From positions 2,046,001 through 2,110,000 of the forward strand of contig JBEVVY010000001.1 of NCBI GenBank assembly GCA_040506895.1: a stretch of DNA of 64,000 bases. The letters are read 5' to 3'. Source of the stretch: Sedimenticola_A sp040506895. Lineage in GTDB: Bacteria; Pseudomonadota; Gammaproteobacteria; Chromatiales; Chromatiaceae. The notes beneath the pieces were generated by a model. It searched no databases and was not told the DNA's origin. It saw only the letters and a list, made by a program, of their open reading frames with translations. Below are positions 16,070-24,714 of the stretch, piece after piece (within the stretch, counting starts at the first letter, position 1; each line of letters opens with the position of its first letter). The position numbers were made by a program, and so were the translations under genes.

Positions 16070-16720
16070 ATGACAGATACCCCCTACAACCCGGATATAG
16101 CGCAACGTTTCAGAGGTTTTCTGCCCGTGGTGGTGGATGTTGAGACCGCCGGCTTCAACAACCAGACCGATGCACTGCTAGAGATCGCGGCCGTCACCCT
16201 GCGCATGGACGACCAGGGCCTGCTGCACAAGGCGGAGACCATCGCCTGTCACGTCGAGCCCTTCCCTGGCGCCAACCTGGATCCGAAGGCCCTGGCGTTC
16301 AACGGCATCGACCCCCACCATCCGTTCAGGGATGCTCTGTCCGAGTTGGACGCCCTGAAGAAGATCTCGAAGCCGGTACGCAAGGCGATCAAGGAGAGCG
16401 GCTGTACCCGTGCCGTCCTCGTGGGGCACAACGCGTTTTTCGACCTGGGATTCATCAACGCCGCGGTCGAGCGTACCGGTTACAAGCGCAGCCCGTTCCA
16501 CCCCTTCAGCACCTTTGACACCGTCTCGCTGTCTGCCCTCGCCTATGGCCAGACCGTGCTGGCCAAGTCGGTGCAGGCCGCCGGCATCGAGTGGGACAAC
16601 AGCGAGGCCCACTCCGCCATCTACGATACCGAGAAGACCGCCGAACTCTTCTGCACCATTCTCAACAAGTGGCACGCCTGCTGCCCCGAAAGACCCTGGA
16701 TTGATCAACAGCCAACCTGA
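16070..16720 (+). CDS. rnt: Ribonuclease T
   Basis: A 216-aa DEDD-family 3'-5' exoribonuclease that trims the 3' ends of tRNA and other stable RNAs. Exo I VVVDVETAGFN carries the first Asp/Glu pair, Exo II is around VLVGHNAFFDLGFINAA, and Exo III is HSAIYDTEKTAELF with the catalytic His and Asp. Length and motifs fit gammaproteobacterial RNase T. It is a single gene, divergent from the TraB/GumN gene, and shares a bidirectional terminator with the convergent grxD. Confidence 0.97.
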   Translation: MTDTPYNPDIAQRFRGFLPVVVDVETAGFNNQTDALLEIAAVTLRMDDQGLLHKAETIACHVEPFPGANLDPKALAFNGIDPHHPFRDALSELDALKKISKPVRKAIKESGCTRAVLVGHNAFFDLGFINAAVERTGYKRSPFHPFSTFDTVSLSALAYGQTVLAKSVQAAGIEWDNSEAHSAIYDTEKTAELFCTILNKWHACCPERPWIDQQPT

Positions 16721-16778
16721 TCAGGGTCGCCGCTCTCGCACATCCATGTGCTTTCCTGCATAAGGCCATCCATGGCAT

Positions 16779-16809
16779 AAAAAAACCCGTCGATGAAGAC
16801 GGGTTTTTT
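16779..16809. terminator. Bidirectional terminator between rnt and grxD
   Basis: AAAAAACCCGTC, loop GATGAA, GACGGGTTTTTT: a perfect stem with A and T runs that can end transcription from both sides of this convergent pair. Confidence 0.92.
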
Positions 16810-16828
16810 ATACCGTGCAGCGCAGCCC

Positions 16829-17167
16829 TCAGCCCTGCTCTTCCTCGGGCCAGTTCTTGGCGGCCTCTGCCGTCATCTGCTGCAGCTCACCGCTGGCATG
16901 GAGTTCCATGGTGATATCGCATCCCCCGACCAGCTCACCGTTGATATAGAGCTGCGGGAATGTGGGCCAGTCGGCGTAGCGGGGAAGATTTTCGAAGATC
17001 TCTGCATCCGCCAGCACGTTGACGTAGGCGAACTTCACGCCGCAGTCCTGCAGGGCCGACGCCGCGCGGGAAGAGAAGCCGCACTGGGGAAACTGGGGGG
17101 TACCCTTCATGTAGAGCACGATGGGATTGCCTTCCACCTGCTCCCTGATCCGATCCAAAACATCCAT
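16829..17167 (-). CDS. grxD: Monothiol glutaredoxin, Grx4 family
   Basis: A 112-aa monothiol glutaredoxin with the CGFS active site (PQCGFSSRA), the TFPQLYINGELVGGCD glutathione-binding block and the KGTP motif. Grx4 proteins bind a [2Fe-2S] cluster with glutathione and pass it in iron-sulfur protein assembly, often with BolA. The ATG at 17167 (MDVLDRIREQ) is where homology begins; the frame upstream to 17230 is not conserved. Single gene, convergent with rnt. Confidence 0.96.
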   Translation of the reverse strand: MDVLDRIREQVEGNPIVLYMKGTPQFPQCGFSSRAASALQDCGVKFAYVNVLADAEIFENLPRYADWPTFPQLYINGELVGGCDITMELHASGELQQMTAEAAKNWPEEEQG

Positions 17168-17316
17168 TACACACCTCGCTACCGAGAAAATCACAAAACT
17201 CTTATATGTGGTTCTGCACCAGGGTTTCAACCCCCCGGGAACCGATTCGATATACCCCTCAGGATCTCAGAAATCCGTCCCGCAGACTATTGGTAAAAAT
17301 ACCAGTAACTTACAGT

Positions 17317-17766
17317 TCAAAAGGGCTTGGCCACGGCGATCACCGTGGTGATCAGCCCCAGTACCAGGTTGAGACCGATCAAGCGGCGGATCTGGGCCAT
17401 GCTAGCTCCGGCCACGGGCAGCTTCCCGACCGCCAGGGCGGCGCCCATGCGCCGGTAGGGCACGCTGTAGATATATACGAAGATGGCCGCCATTACCGTT
17501 CCGACCCCCAGCATGATCAGCACATGCATGGCCCCCTCGCCCTTGAACGGGCCGAGGAATATCCAGTAACCGGTCACCAGGATCAGCACAACCGCCAGCC
17601 AGACCCAGCGGAAGAAGCGGTCCAGCACCCCCTTCAGCAGGGGCAGCCTCTGGGGAGGCTCCAGCAGCTCGGCAGCCACCGGCCGAAGCGCCATGTGGGC
17701 GAAGAACATCCCCCCCACCCAGACTACGGTACCCAGCAGATGCAGGGTCAGAGCAATCGTCAACAT
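17317..17766 (-). CDS. CopD-like four-helix membrane protein
   Basis: A 149-aa integral membrane protein with four hydrophobic segments (about residues 2-25, 50-72, 82-104 and 122-146). His9 in the first helix, with LHLLGTVVWVGGMFF, is typical of the CopD/DUF2269-like family, in which such histidines may bind haem or copper. No copper-resistance genes are adjacent. It precedes grxD on the same strand with a 149-base gap, so cotranscription is unsure. Family assignment moderate; function unknown. Confidence 0.75.
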   Translation of the reverse strand: MLTIALTLHLLGTVVWVGGMFFAHMALRPVAAELLEPPQRLPLLKGVLDRFFRWVWLAVVLILVTGYWIFLGPFKGEGAMHVLIMLGVGTVMAAIFVYIYSVPYRRMGAALAVGKLPVAGASMAQIRRLIGLNLVLGLITTVIAVAKPF

Positions 17767-17801
17767 ATTCGTACCTGGATTATTGTTGGACTTCCGGACA
17801 C

Positions 17802-19583
17802 TCAGGCTGCGTCCACGTTGCGTTGCAGCCAGAACTCCAGCAACGCGGCATGCCAGAGCTTGCTTCCCTGGAGCCGGGTGTGGTGCATCTCCGGGGCCGA
17901 CAGCAGCATATCCACGTAGGCGCGGCTGTAGATTCCGCGCTCGAGACAGGCCCTGGAGTTCAGAATATCGCTCATGAACTCGAGAAAATCTCCACGCACG
18001 TATTTCAGCGCCGGCATGGGAAAATACCCCTTCGGCCGGTCTATCACCGCATCGGGCAGTATGCCCCGCGCCATCGCCTTGAGGGGATACTTACCCCCCT
18101 CCCTGAGCTTGAATTCAGGGGGACAGCGGGCCGCCAGCTCCACCAGGTTCTGATCGAGAAACGGCACCCTCGCCTCCAGACCCCAGGCCATGGTCATGTT
18201 ATCCACCCGCTTCACAGGATCGTCCACGATCAGGGTGGTGACATCCATGCGCAGTACCGCATCCATGAAGGTATCCGCCTCGGGCTCCGCCAGCAGTTCG
18301 GCTATTTTGCGGGAGGTATGGTCATCACCCCGGTAGTCGGGGGAGACGGCATGCAGAAACTCCTCGTGGTCGCGATCGAAATAGTGCTTCGCAAAACGTT
18401 CCACCGGCGTCCCTTCGATCTCCGCCATCATGCGTGGATACCAGAAATAGCCGCCAAACACCTCGTCCGCCCCCTGGCCCGACTGCACCACCTTGATCTG
18501 TTTCGAGACCTGTTCGGCCAGCAGGTAGAAGGCGACCGCATCCTGGCCGAACATCGGTTCGGCCATGGCATCCACCGCTTCCGGCAACCGCTTCAGCACT
18601 TCGGCGTTGGGGATGTGATACTTGTGATGGTTGGTACCGTGGTAATCGACAACCTGGTCCGAGTACTCGAATTCACTCCCCTTCTCGTCGGGGTGGTCCT
18701 CGAAACCGACCGAGAAGGTACGCAGGTCACTCACCCCCGCCTCTGCCAGCAGGGCCACCAGCAGGCTGGAATCCAGCCCCCCCGAGAGCAGCACACCCAC
18801 CGGCACATCGGCAATCTCGTTACGCTTCTGTATTGCAGAACGCAGGGCGTCATGGATCGCCTCCAGCCACTCCTCGTCACCGAGCGGTTTTTCCGGACGC
18901 AGCGCCGGCAGGCTCCAGTAGCGACGCAGGGTCTGCTTTCCATCACTGTCGATCTTCATACAGTGACCTGGTTGCATCTTGCGCACACCTTTCATGATGG
19001 TGTGCGGCGCCGGAATCACCGCATGCAGGGTGAACTGGTGGTGCAGGGCCACGGGATCCACCCCCGTATCGATACCGCCACCGGCAAGTATCGACTGGGT
19101 ATTGGATGCAAAGCGGAAGAAACCCTCACCTTCGCTGTAATAGAGCGGCTTGATACCCATCCTGTCCCTGGCCATGAACAGGGAGTTGCTGCGTTGATCC
19201 CAGATGACGAAGGCGAACATGCCGCTGAGCCGCTCAACACACTGTTCACCCCAGGCGTGGTAGGCCTTGATGATCACCTCGGTGTCGCCCTCGGAGAAAA
19301 AGTGATAGCCCAGACCACGCAGCTCCTCGCGCAGCTCCGGGTAGTTGTAGATGGTGCCGTTGAACACCAGGGCCAGGCCGAGCTGCTGATCCACCATGGG
19401 CTGGTTGGCATGCTCAGTCAGATCGATGATCGCCAGCCGCTGGTGACCGAACGCCAGGGGGCCGTCGCCGAAAAAACCCCCATGATCGGGGCCCCTTCGC
19501 TCCAGCCTTGCAGTCATACGCTGGATAGCTCCCATGTCGGGCCTGCGCCCGTCGAACCTCAGCTCACCACACAACCCACACAT
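17802..19583 (-). CDS. N-acetylglutaminylglutamine amidotransferase (asparagine synthase-like)
   Basis: A 593-aa class II amidotransferase. Cys2 is the glutaminase nucleophile; residues ~1-200 form the Ntn domain (RGPDHGG, FNGTIYNY, GDTEVI) and residues ~240-560 the synthetase with the ATP pyrophosphatase loop SGGLDSS at 267-273. The blocks KVVQSGQGADEVFGGY, VDDPVKRVDNMTMAWG and DRPKGYFPMPALKY fit the enzyme that amidates N-acetylglutaminylglutamine to the osmoprotectant NAGGN better than AsnB. The usual neighbour, an acetyltransferase/ATP-grasp fusion that makes the dipeptide, is not beside it or anywhere in the window. Strong GGAG ribosome site 8 bases before the ATG. Divergent from gnd. 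Confidence 0.85.
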   Translation of the reverse strand: MCGLCGELRFDGRRPDMGAIQRMTARLERRGPDHGGFFGDGPLAFGHQRLAIIDLTEHANQPMVDQQLGLALVFNGTIYNYPELREELRGLGYHFFSEGDTEVIIKAYHAWGEQCVERLSGMFAFVIWDQRSNSLFMARDRMGIKPLYYSEGEGFFRFASNTQSILAGGGIDTGVDPVALHHQFTLHAVIPAPHTIMKGVRKMQPGHCMKIDSDGKQTLRRYWSLPALRPEKPLGDEEWLEAIHDALRSAIQKRNEIADVPVGVLLSGGLDSSLLVALLAEAGVSDLRTFSVGFEDHPDEKGSEFEYSDQVVDYHGTNHHKYHIPNAEVLKRLPEAVDAMAEPMFGQDAVAFYLLAEQVSKQIKVVQSGQGADEVFGGYFWYPRMMAEIEGTPVERFAKHYFDRDHEEFLHAVSPDYRGDDHTSRKIAELLAEPEADTFMDAVLRMDVTTLIVDDPVKRVDNMTMAWGLEARVPFLDQNLVELAARCPPEFKLREGGKYPLKAMARGILPDAVIDRPKGYFPMPALKYVRGDFLEFMSDILNSRACLERGIYSRAYVDMLLSAPEMHHTRLQGSKLWHAALLEFWLQRNVDAA

Positions 19584-19643
19584 CAGGCCAACTCCAAAAC
19601 AAAAGGGGCGCTCCGCCCCACACGTCCGCTACGAATCAATTAT

Positions 19644-19659
19644 AGTATGCTGCCATACT
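19644..19659. promoter_or_regulatory. Inverted repeat in the gnd upstream region
   Basis: AGTATG-CTGC-CATACT overlaps a -10-like TATAGT (19641-19646) about 55-70 bases before gnd. It could be an operator for the divergent gnd or amidotransferase promoters. No clear -35 box was seen. Confidence 0.3.
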
Positions 19660-19710
19660 CTACCGCCTGCCGGGATCATTTCAAACCGCAAGCCAAACGA
19701 GGGAGTTGTC

Positions 19711-21159
19711 ATGCCGAAAGCGGATATCGGGTTGATCGGATTGGCCGTCATGGGCCAGAACCTGGTCCTCAACATGGACGATCACGGGTTCCGTGTCGCC
19801 GTCTACAACCGTTCCCAGGAGAAGACCGACGCCTTTCTCGAAGGCCCGGCAAAGAACACCCAGGTCACCGGTACCGCCTCCCTGGAGGAGCTGGTGGCAA
19901 GCCTGTCGACACCCCGCAAGATCATGCTCATGGTGCGGGCGGGTGACGCGGTGGACAGTGTCATTGCACAACTGATGCCCCTGCTGGAAGCAGACGATAT
20001 CGTCATCGATGGCGGAAACTCCCGCTTCACAGATACCGAGCGGCGCATGGACGAGCTGTCGAAACGGGGCATCCGCTACCTCGGCTGCGGAATATCCGGG
20101 GGCGAAGAGGGAGCTCGCCACGGCCCCTCGGTGATGCCCGGTGGCGACGAGGCCGCCTGGCCCGAGGTGCGTCCCATACTGCAGGCCATTGCCGCCAAGG
20201 TGGAGGGGGAACCCTGCTGCCAGTGGGTGGGCGAAGGAGGTGCGGGTCATTACGTGAAGATGGTCCACAACGGCATCGAGTACGGCGACATGCAGCTCAT
20301 CAGCGAGGCCTACCACCTGATGAAGTCGGGGCTCGGAATGCACGCCGACGAGATGCAACAGGTGTTCAGCGGATGGAACAGCGGTGTCCTCGACTCCTAC
20401 CTGGTCGAGATCACCGCGGAGATACTGGGCACCAGGGACAGCGACGGTGAGCCGCTGCTGGAGAAGATCCTCGACAGCGCGGGACAGAAGGGTACCGGCA
20501 AGTGGACCGGCATCAGCGCCCTGGAGCTTGGCATCCCCCTCACCCTGATCGGCGAAGCGGTCTTCGCCCGCTGTCTCTCCGCACTAAAAGATCAACGCCT
20601 GCGTGCCGAGAAAGTCCTGGGCAGCGGCGTAAACAGCTTCAGTGGAGACCGGCAGCAGGCGGTCGAAGACATCCACGACGCCCTCTACGCCTCGAAGATC
20701 ATCTCCTACGCCCAGGGTTACATGCTGATGCAGGAGGCGGCAAAGGAGTACGGCTGGAATCTGAACTACGGCAACATCGCCCTGATGTGGCGCGGGGGCT
20801 GTATCATCCGCAGCCGCTTCCTGGGCAACATCAAGCAAGCCTTCGAGGCCACCCCCGACCTGGAGAACCTGCTGCTGGACGACTTCTTCACCCGGGCCGT
20901 ACAACGTGCCGACAGCGGTTGGCGGCGTACCGCCGCGCTGGGTATCGAACTGGGTATCCCCCTGCCCGCTTTCACCTCGGCGCTCTCCTTTTTCGACGGC
21001 TACCGTTGCGGTCGCCTGCCGGCCAACATGCTCCAGGCCCAGCGTGACTACTTCGGCGCCCACACCTATGAACGGATCGATCGCCCCCGGGGGGAACACT
21101 TCCATACCGACTGGACCGGTGAGGGCGGAGACACCTCATCGACCAACTACGAGGTCTGA
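19711..21159 (+). CDS. gnd: 6-phosphogluconate dehydrogenase (decarboxylating)
   Basis: A 482-aa NADP-type enzyme that converts 6-phosphogluconate to ribulose-5-phosphate and CO2. N-terminal Rossmann motif GLAVMGQNL, then DGGNSRFTDT, the substrate signature GCGISGGEEGARHGPS, the catalytic YVKMVHNGIEYGDM block with Lys and Glu, and the C-terminal helical domain ending near RTAALGIELGIPLPA. The length fits the long, homodimeric form. The ATG has GGGAG 5 bases upstream; the frame is open further up without conservation. First gene of gnd-zwf-pgl, the whole oxidative pentose phosphate branch, spaced by 5 bases or less. Confidence 0.97.
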   Translation: MPKADIGLIGLAVMGQNLVLNMDDHGFRVAVYNRSQEKTDAFLEGPAKNTQVTGTASLEELVASLSTPRKIMLMVRAGDAVDSVIAQLMPLLEADDIVIDGGNSRFTDTERRMDELSKRGIRYLGCGISGGEEGARHGPSVMPGGDEAAWPEVRPILQAIAAKVEGEPCCQWVGEGGAGHYVKMVHNGIEYGDMQLISEAYHLMKSGLGMHADEMQQVFSGWNSGVLDSYLVEITAEILGTRDSDGEPLLEKILDSAGQKGTGKWTGISALELGIPLTLIGEAVFARCLSALKDQRLRAEKVLGSGVNSFSGDRQQAVEDIHDALYASKIISYAQGYMLMQEAAKEYGWNLNYGNIALMWRGGCIIRSRFLGNIKQAFEATPDLENLLLDDFFTRAVQRADSGWRRTAALGIELGIPLPAFTSALSFFDGYRCGRLPANMLQAQRDYFGAHTYERIDRPRGEHFHTDWTGEGGDTSSTNYEV

Positions 21160-21164
21160 AGACC

Positions 21165-22649
21165 ATGAGCAACCCATGCACATACGTGATATTCGGTGCC
21201 ACCGGCAACCTCTCCCGGGTCAAGCTGATGCCCGCCCTCTACCACCTCGAGGCGGCTGGCAAGCTCACGGAGGAGACCCGCATACTGGCCATCGGCCGGC
21301 GCCCCTGGGATGACGAAAAGTGCCAGTCCGAGGTTCGTGAATGGGTCAGTGCCAAGGCCAGGGGGGGACTCGATGACGCCATCTTCCAGCGTTTTACCCG
21401 GCGCCTCAGTTACTTTCGTGGCGACCTCACCGACAGCGAGATGTACAGCCGGCTCAAGCAGCATCTCGATGACAGCGCCGACCTGTCCGACAACATCGCC
21501 TTCTACATGGCGATCCGTCCCGCCGAGTTCGGGGTGGTGGCTGAAAAACTGAGCGATGCCGGCCTCCTCGAGGAGGAGCATGGCTGGAAGCGCGTGGTGA
21601 TCGAGAAGCCCTTCGGCTACGACCTGGAGAGTGCCCAGGCATTGCAGAAAAGGATAGGCCGCTACCTGCGCGAGGACCAGGTCTACCGCATCGATCACTA
21701 CCTGGGTAAGGGCACGGTGCAGAACGTACTGGTATTCCGTTTCGCCAACACCATGATGGAGCCCCTCTGGAACCGCAACTACATCGACCACATCCAGATC
21801 ACCCACTCGGAAACCCTGGGTGTGGGCAGCCGGGGCGACTTTTACGATGGCGCCGGCGCCATGCGCGACATGATCCAGAGCCACCTGCTGCAACTGCTGA
21901 CCCTGGTTGCCATGGAACCACCGGTCTCCATGGAGGCAGAAGCCCTGCGCGACGAGAAGGTGAAGGTGCTGAAATCCATAAGGCCCATACCCCAGTCGGC
22001 GGTACATGCCCACGCCTTTCGCGCCCAGTACACAGAAGGCAGCGTCAACGGTGACAAGGTGGCGGGCTACCTGCAGGAGGAGAAGATCCCCCCCGAGAGC
22101 GTCACCGAGACCTACGCCGCTCTCAAGCTCTACATCGACAACTGGCGCTGGCGCGGCGTACCCATCTACCTGCGCACCGGCAAACGCATGGCGGAGAGCC
22201 AGTCCCTGGTCTCAATCTGCTTCCGCCACCCACCCCAGCAGTTCTTCCGCGGCACCCAGGTGGAGCGCATGAAACAGAACTGGGTCCTGCTCGGCATCCA
22301 GCCATCCGAGTGCCTCAAGGTGGAGATGACGGTCAAGGAACCGGGACTCGAGATGCGCACCCGACCCACCAGCCTGGATGCCAGCCTGCGCCGAACCGAC
22401 GAGGCATCCACCGACGCCTACGAGGAACTTTTGCTGGACGTGATCCAGGGTGACCGCTCCCTCTTCCTGCGTTATGACGAGGTGGAGTACGCCTGGCGGG
22501 TGGTCGACCCGGTGCTGCGGGTCTGGTCCACCGAGCGGGATTTCATCCCCGGCTACAGCGCAGGCACCTGGGGCCCGGAGGAGAGCCGCCGCCTGTTTGA
22601 AAAGGAGGAGCACCACTGGCGCCACAGCATGTCACCGGAAGAGGATTGA
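21165..22649 (+). CDS. zwf: Glucose-6-phosphate 1-dehydrogenase
   Basis: A 494-aa enzyme that oxidises glucose-6-phosphate to the lactone, making NADPH. The nucleotide site is FGATGNLSRVKLMPAL; the active-site signature is RIDHYLGK with the catalytic His/Asp/Lys; the EKPFGYDLESA motif binds substrate. Second gene of the gnd-zwf-pgl operon, starting 5 bases after gnd; its stop overlaps the pgl start by one base. The order gnd first, zwf, then pgl is the reverse of the reaction sequence. Confidence 0.97.
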   Translation: MSNPCTYVIFGATGNLSRVKLMPALYHLEAAGKLTEETRILAIGRRPWDDEKCQSEVREWVSAKARGGLDDAIFQRFTRRLSYFRGDLTDSEMYSRLKQHLDDSADLSDNIAFYMAIRPAEFGVVAEKLSDAGLLEEEHGWKRVVIEKPFGYDLESAQALQKRIGRYLREDQVYRIDHYLGKGTVQNVLVFRFANTMMEPLWNRNYIDHIQITHSETLGVGSRGDFYDGAGAMRDMIQSHLLQLLTLVAMEPPVSMEAEALRDEKVKVLKSIRPIPQSAVHAHAFRAQYTEGSVNGDKVAGYLQEEKIPPESVTETYAALKLYIDNWRWRGVPIYLRTGKRMAESQSLVSICFRHPPQQFFRGTQVERMKQNWVLLGIQPSECLKVEMTVKEPGLEMRTRPTSLDASLRRTDEASTDAYEELLLDVIQGDRSLFLRYDEVEYAWRVVDPVLRVWSTERDFIPGYSAGTWGPEESRRLFEKEEHHWRHSMSPEED

Positions 22650-23338
22650 TGCCCGTGAAATGGACCCTGCTGGAAGATGCTGACGCGGTGGCCCGCACCG
22701 CCCGTGACCGCATTCTGGAAGCAGCGCGAACAGCCATACTGGAGCGGGGCCACTTCAGGCTGGTGTTGGCCGGTGGCACCACCCTGACTCACACCTACCG
22801 CCTGCTGGCGGAAAGCGATGCCGATTGGCGGAAGTGGCATATCTATTTCGGAGATGAGCGCTGCCTGCCAGCAGATCACACGGAAAGAAACAGCCTGGCG
22901 GCGGAGCGGGTACTCACTTCCCGGGTACCGATACCGCCAACACAGATCCACCCCATACCGGCCGAACTTGGCCCCGAGCGGGGGGCGTCCGCTTACCAGG
23001 CAACCGTCAGGGAGGCCCTTCCCTTCGACCTGGTGCTGCTGGGCATGGGTGAGGATGGCCATACCGCCAGCCTGTTCCCGGGACATACCCACCCCCCCGA
23101 TCCGCTTGTCGTGCCTGTCCATGAGGCGCCGAAACCGCCATCGGAGCGGATCAGCCTGGGCAGAAAGGCGCTTTCAGACTGCCGCAGCCTGCTCTTCCTG
23201 GTAACCGGCAGTGGAAAACGGGAGGCGGTAAAGCGCTGGCGTGGAGGCGAAAAGCATCTGCCGGTTGCAGGGATCCCCTGCCCGGAACAGTGCGAGGTGC
23301 TGATCGATGCCCCTGCCTTGGGCCAGGGCGTTAACTAA
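22649..23338 (+). CDS. pgl: 6-phosphogluconolactonase
   Basis: A 229-aa DevB/SOL-type lactonase linking zwf and gnd. Recognised by the early LVLAGGTTLTHTYRLL block, the YFGDERCLPADH motif and the DLVLLGMGEDGHTASLFPG active-site region with its catalytic His. The start is the ATG in TGATG, sharing one base with the zwf stop and preceded by GGAAGAGG; a TTG one codon earlier is not needed. Last gene of the operon; no clear terminator follows. Confidence 0.95.
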   Translation: MPVKWTLLEDADAVARTARDRILEAARTAILERGHFRLVLAGGTTLTHTYRLLAESDADWRKWHIYFGDERCLPADHTERNSLAAERVLTSRVPIPPTQIHPIPAELGPERGASAYQATVREALPFDLVLLGMGEDGHTASLFPGHTHPPDPLVVPVHEAPKPPSERISLGRKALSDCRSLLFLVTGSGKREAVKRWRGGEKHLPVAGIPCPEQCEVLIDAPALGQGVN

Positions 23339-23359
23339 TAATTCAGTCTTTTCCGATAC

Positions 23360-23473
23360 TTAGAGCATCATCACCCAGACCAGGGTGGCGGCAGTCACCA
23401 CGGCAATGGCGATGATCCCGACGACGGTACACTTGGTGCAGAAGTTACCTACTGATTTGATATCAGTACTCAT
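23360..23473 (-). CDS. 37-aa single-span membrane peptide with a CxxC pair
   Basis: A small gene on the minus strand with an ATG preceded by GGAGGAGAA at ideal spacing. The product starts MSTDIKSVGNFCTKCTVVG: a short polar head with Cys12 and Cys15, then a hydrophobic helix of about 20 residues (GIIAIAVVTAATLVWVMM) and the C-terminus. It looks like an inner-membrane anchored micropeptide with a CxxC that could bind metal or form a disulfide. It is convergent with pgl and divergent from sodB. I do not recognise the family; the strong ribosome site and protein-like layout are the support. Confidence 0.6.
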   Translation of the reverse strand: MSTDIKSVGNFCTKCTVVGIIAIAVVTAATLVWVMML

Positions 23474-23809
23474 GATTTTCTCCTCCAGTCTGCAGCTGCT
23501 TCCGCCTTTTTGACGGTAAGTGGGGCCGGAACAGCGGTCTGCTCCGTCACTGCTATAGTTTTATTCCATGCTTCACCCGGCGGGGTTCACACCCTTCAGG
23601 CAGAACAGGCTATATTTACCCCTGTTTGGCGTAAATATCCCTACACTTATAGTTGATATATTGAGAAATGCAAAATCCGGGCGGGAACCAAACGCCTGGC
23701 CGGAAGGGAATTGAGATAAATAATTTATGAAACCATTGCAAATGAGGTGTAAAACCCCTACTTGATAATCTAGTCAGCAAAGGTTGCCGAGCAGTGGCGG
23801 CGCACAATC
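23474..23809. other. Intergenic region upstream of sodB
   Basis: About 340 bases that hold the start signals of the small membrane peptide gene and no further gene. An AT-rich stretch at 23625-23665 and a partial IscR-like half-site (TAGTCAGC at 23771-23778) are visible, but neither is good enough to name. Confidence 0.4.
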
Positions 23810-23838
23810 TTGCATTGCAGTTGGCCACCAATTAGAAT
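23810..23838 (+). promoter_or_regulatory. Probable sigma-70 promoter of sodB
   Basis: -35 TTGCAT (23810-23815), 17-base spacer, -10 TAGAAT (23833-23838), about 85 bases before the sodB ATG. Confidence 0.6.
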
Positions 23839-23922
23839 GCATTTAATTATTACCTAGAATTTTGGTTGGTTATTGACCGGCCGAGCCGATACTTTTTTTC
23901 TATTTTCAGGAGAATAACAGCA

Positions 23923-24504
23923 ATGGCACACGAATTACCTGCCCTGCCTTACGAAATGAATGCGCTGGAGCCCACCATCTCCCAGGAGACCCTGGAGTTC
24001 CACTATGGCAAGCACCACCAGACCTATGTCACCAACCTGAACAACCTGGTCCCCGGTACCGAGTTCGAAAACGCCTCCCTGGAAGAGATCGTGATGAAAT
24101 CCTCCGGTGGCATCTTCAACAATGCCGCCCAGGTCTGGAACCACACCTTCTACTGGAACTGCCTGAGCCCCAACGGCGGCGGCGCACCCTCCGGTACCCT
24201 GGCCGTTGCCATCAACAGCGCCTTCGGCTCTTTCGAAGAGTTCAAGAAGCAGTTCGCCCAGTCCGCAGCCACCAACTTCGGTTCCGGCTGGACCTGGCTG
24301 GTCAAGAACGGCGACGGCAGCGTGGAGATCGTAAACACCTCCAATGCCGCCAACCCCATGACCGACGGCAAGACCCCGCTGCTGACCATCGACGTCTGGG
24401 AGCACGCCTACTACATCGACTACCGCAACGCCCGCCCCAAGTATCTCGAAGAGATCTGGAGCATCGTCAACTGGGACTTCGTTGGCGCCAACTACGATGC
24501 CTGA
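23923..24504 (+). CDS. sodB: Superoxide dismutase, iron type
   Basis: A 193-aa cytoplasmic Fe/Mn-family superoxide dismutase. The metal ligands are visible as His in LEFHYGKHH, His in NHTFYWN, Asp in LTIDVWEHAYY and His in the same block. The AAQVWNHTFYWNCL sequence and length are those of the iron form. AGGAG lies 10 bases before the ATG at 23923; upstream frame extension is not conserved. Single gene with its own promoter and terminator. It protects against superoxide, fitting an organism at oxic-sulfidic interfaces. Confidence 0.97.
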   Translation: MAHELPALPYEMNALEPTISQETLEFHYGKHHQTYVTNLNNLVPGTEFENASLEEIVMKSSGGIFNNAAQVWNHTFYWNCLSPNGGGAPSGTLAVAINSAFGSFEEFKKQFAQSAATNFGSGWTWLVKNGDGSVEIVNTSNAANPMTDGKTPLLTIDVWEHAYYIDYRNARPKYLEEIWSIVNWDFVGANYDA

Positions 24505-24525
24505 TTCCCTGCACGGGCTCTATAG

Positions 24526-24554
24526 AAAACCCGGCCATCTGGCCGGGTTTTTTT
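24526..24554 (+). terminator. Rho-independent terminator of sodB
   Basis: AAAACCCGGCC, loop ATCT, GGCCGGGTTTT and further T. It lies 22 bases past the stop. Confidence 0.93.
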
Positions 24555-24614
24555 ATGTACAGGATGTACGGTATGTCGCGGGAGGCAGGGATGCCGGGAG
24601 CGACGAGGTACAGG
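24554..24614. repeat. Second copy of the palindromic repeat seen at 12.8 kb
   Basis: Begins right at the T run of the sodB terminator with ATGTACAGGATGTACGGTAT, continuing with GCGGG and GCAGGGATGC words. It is the inverted counterpart of 12775-12827, which also abuts a terminator T run. The shared layout suggests one repeat family that sits at terminators. Confidence 0.65.
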
Positions 24615-24675
24615 ATAATCAACAACCACCCCGTCACAACACATTCAGTCACCCCATCACGAACGGCGAATATAG

Positions 24676-24690
24676 TGTAATATTATAACA
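24676..24690 (+). promoter_or_regulatory. Zur box upstream of znuA
   Basis: TGTAATATTATAACA matches the gammaproteobacterial Zur palindrome TGTTATANTATAACA at all but one defined position, 25 bases before the znuA ATG. The regulator gene zur lies inside the same operon, so autoregulated repression by zinc is expected. Confidence 0.75.
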
Positions 24691-24714
24691 TTTCATATAT
24701 CACCCAGTTGCCCC

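Noticed and set aside
17823..19946. 707-codon open frame opposite the amidotransferase gene
   Set aside because: It is a shadow of a GC-rich gene on the other strand; composition is His/Gln/Arg-rich and unlike a protein, and it runs through the gnd promoter.
23761..23790. IscR- or Fur-type box upstream of sodB
   Set aside because: Only one half-site (TAGTCAGC) fits; the other half does not.
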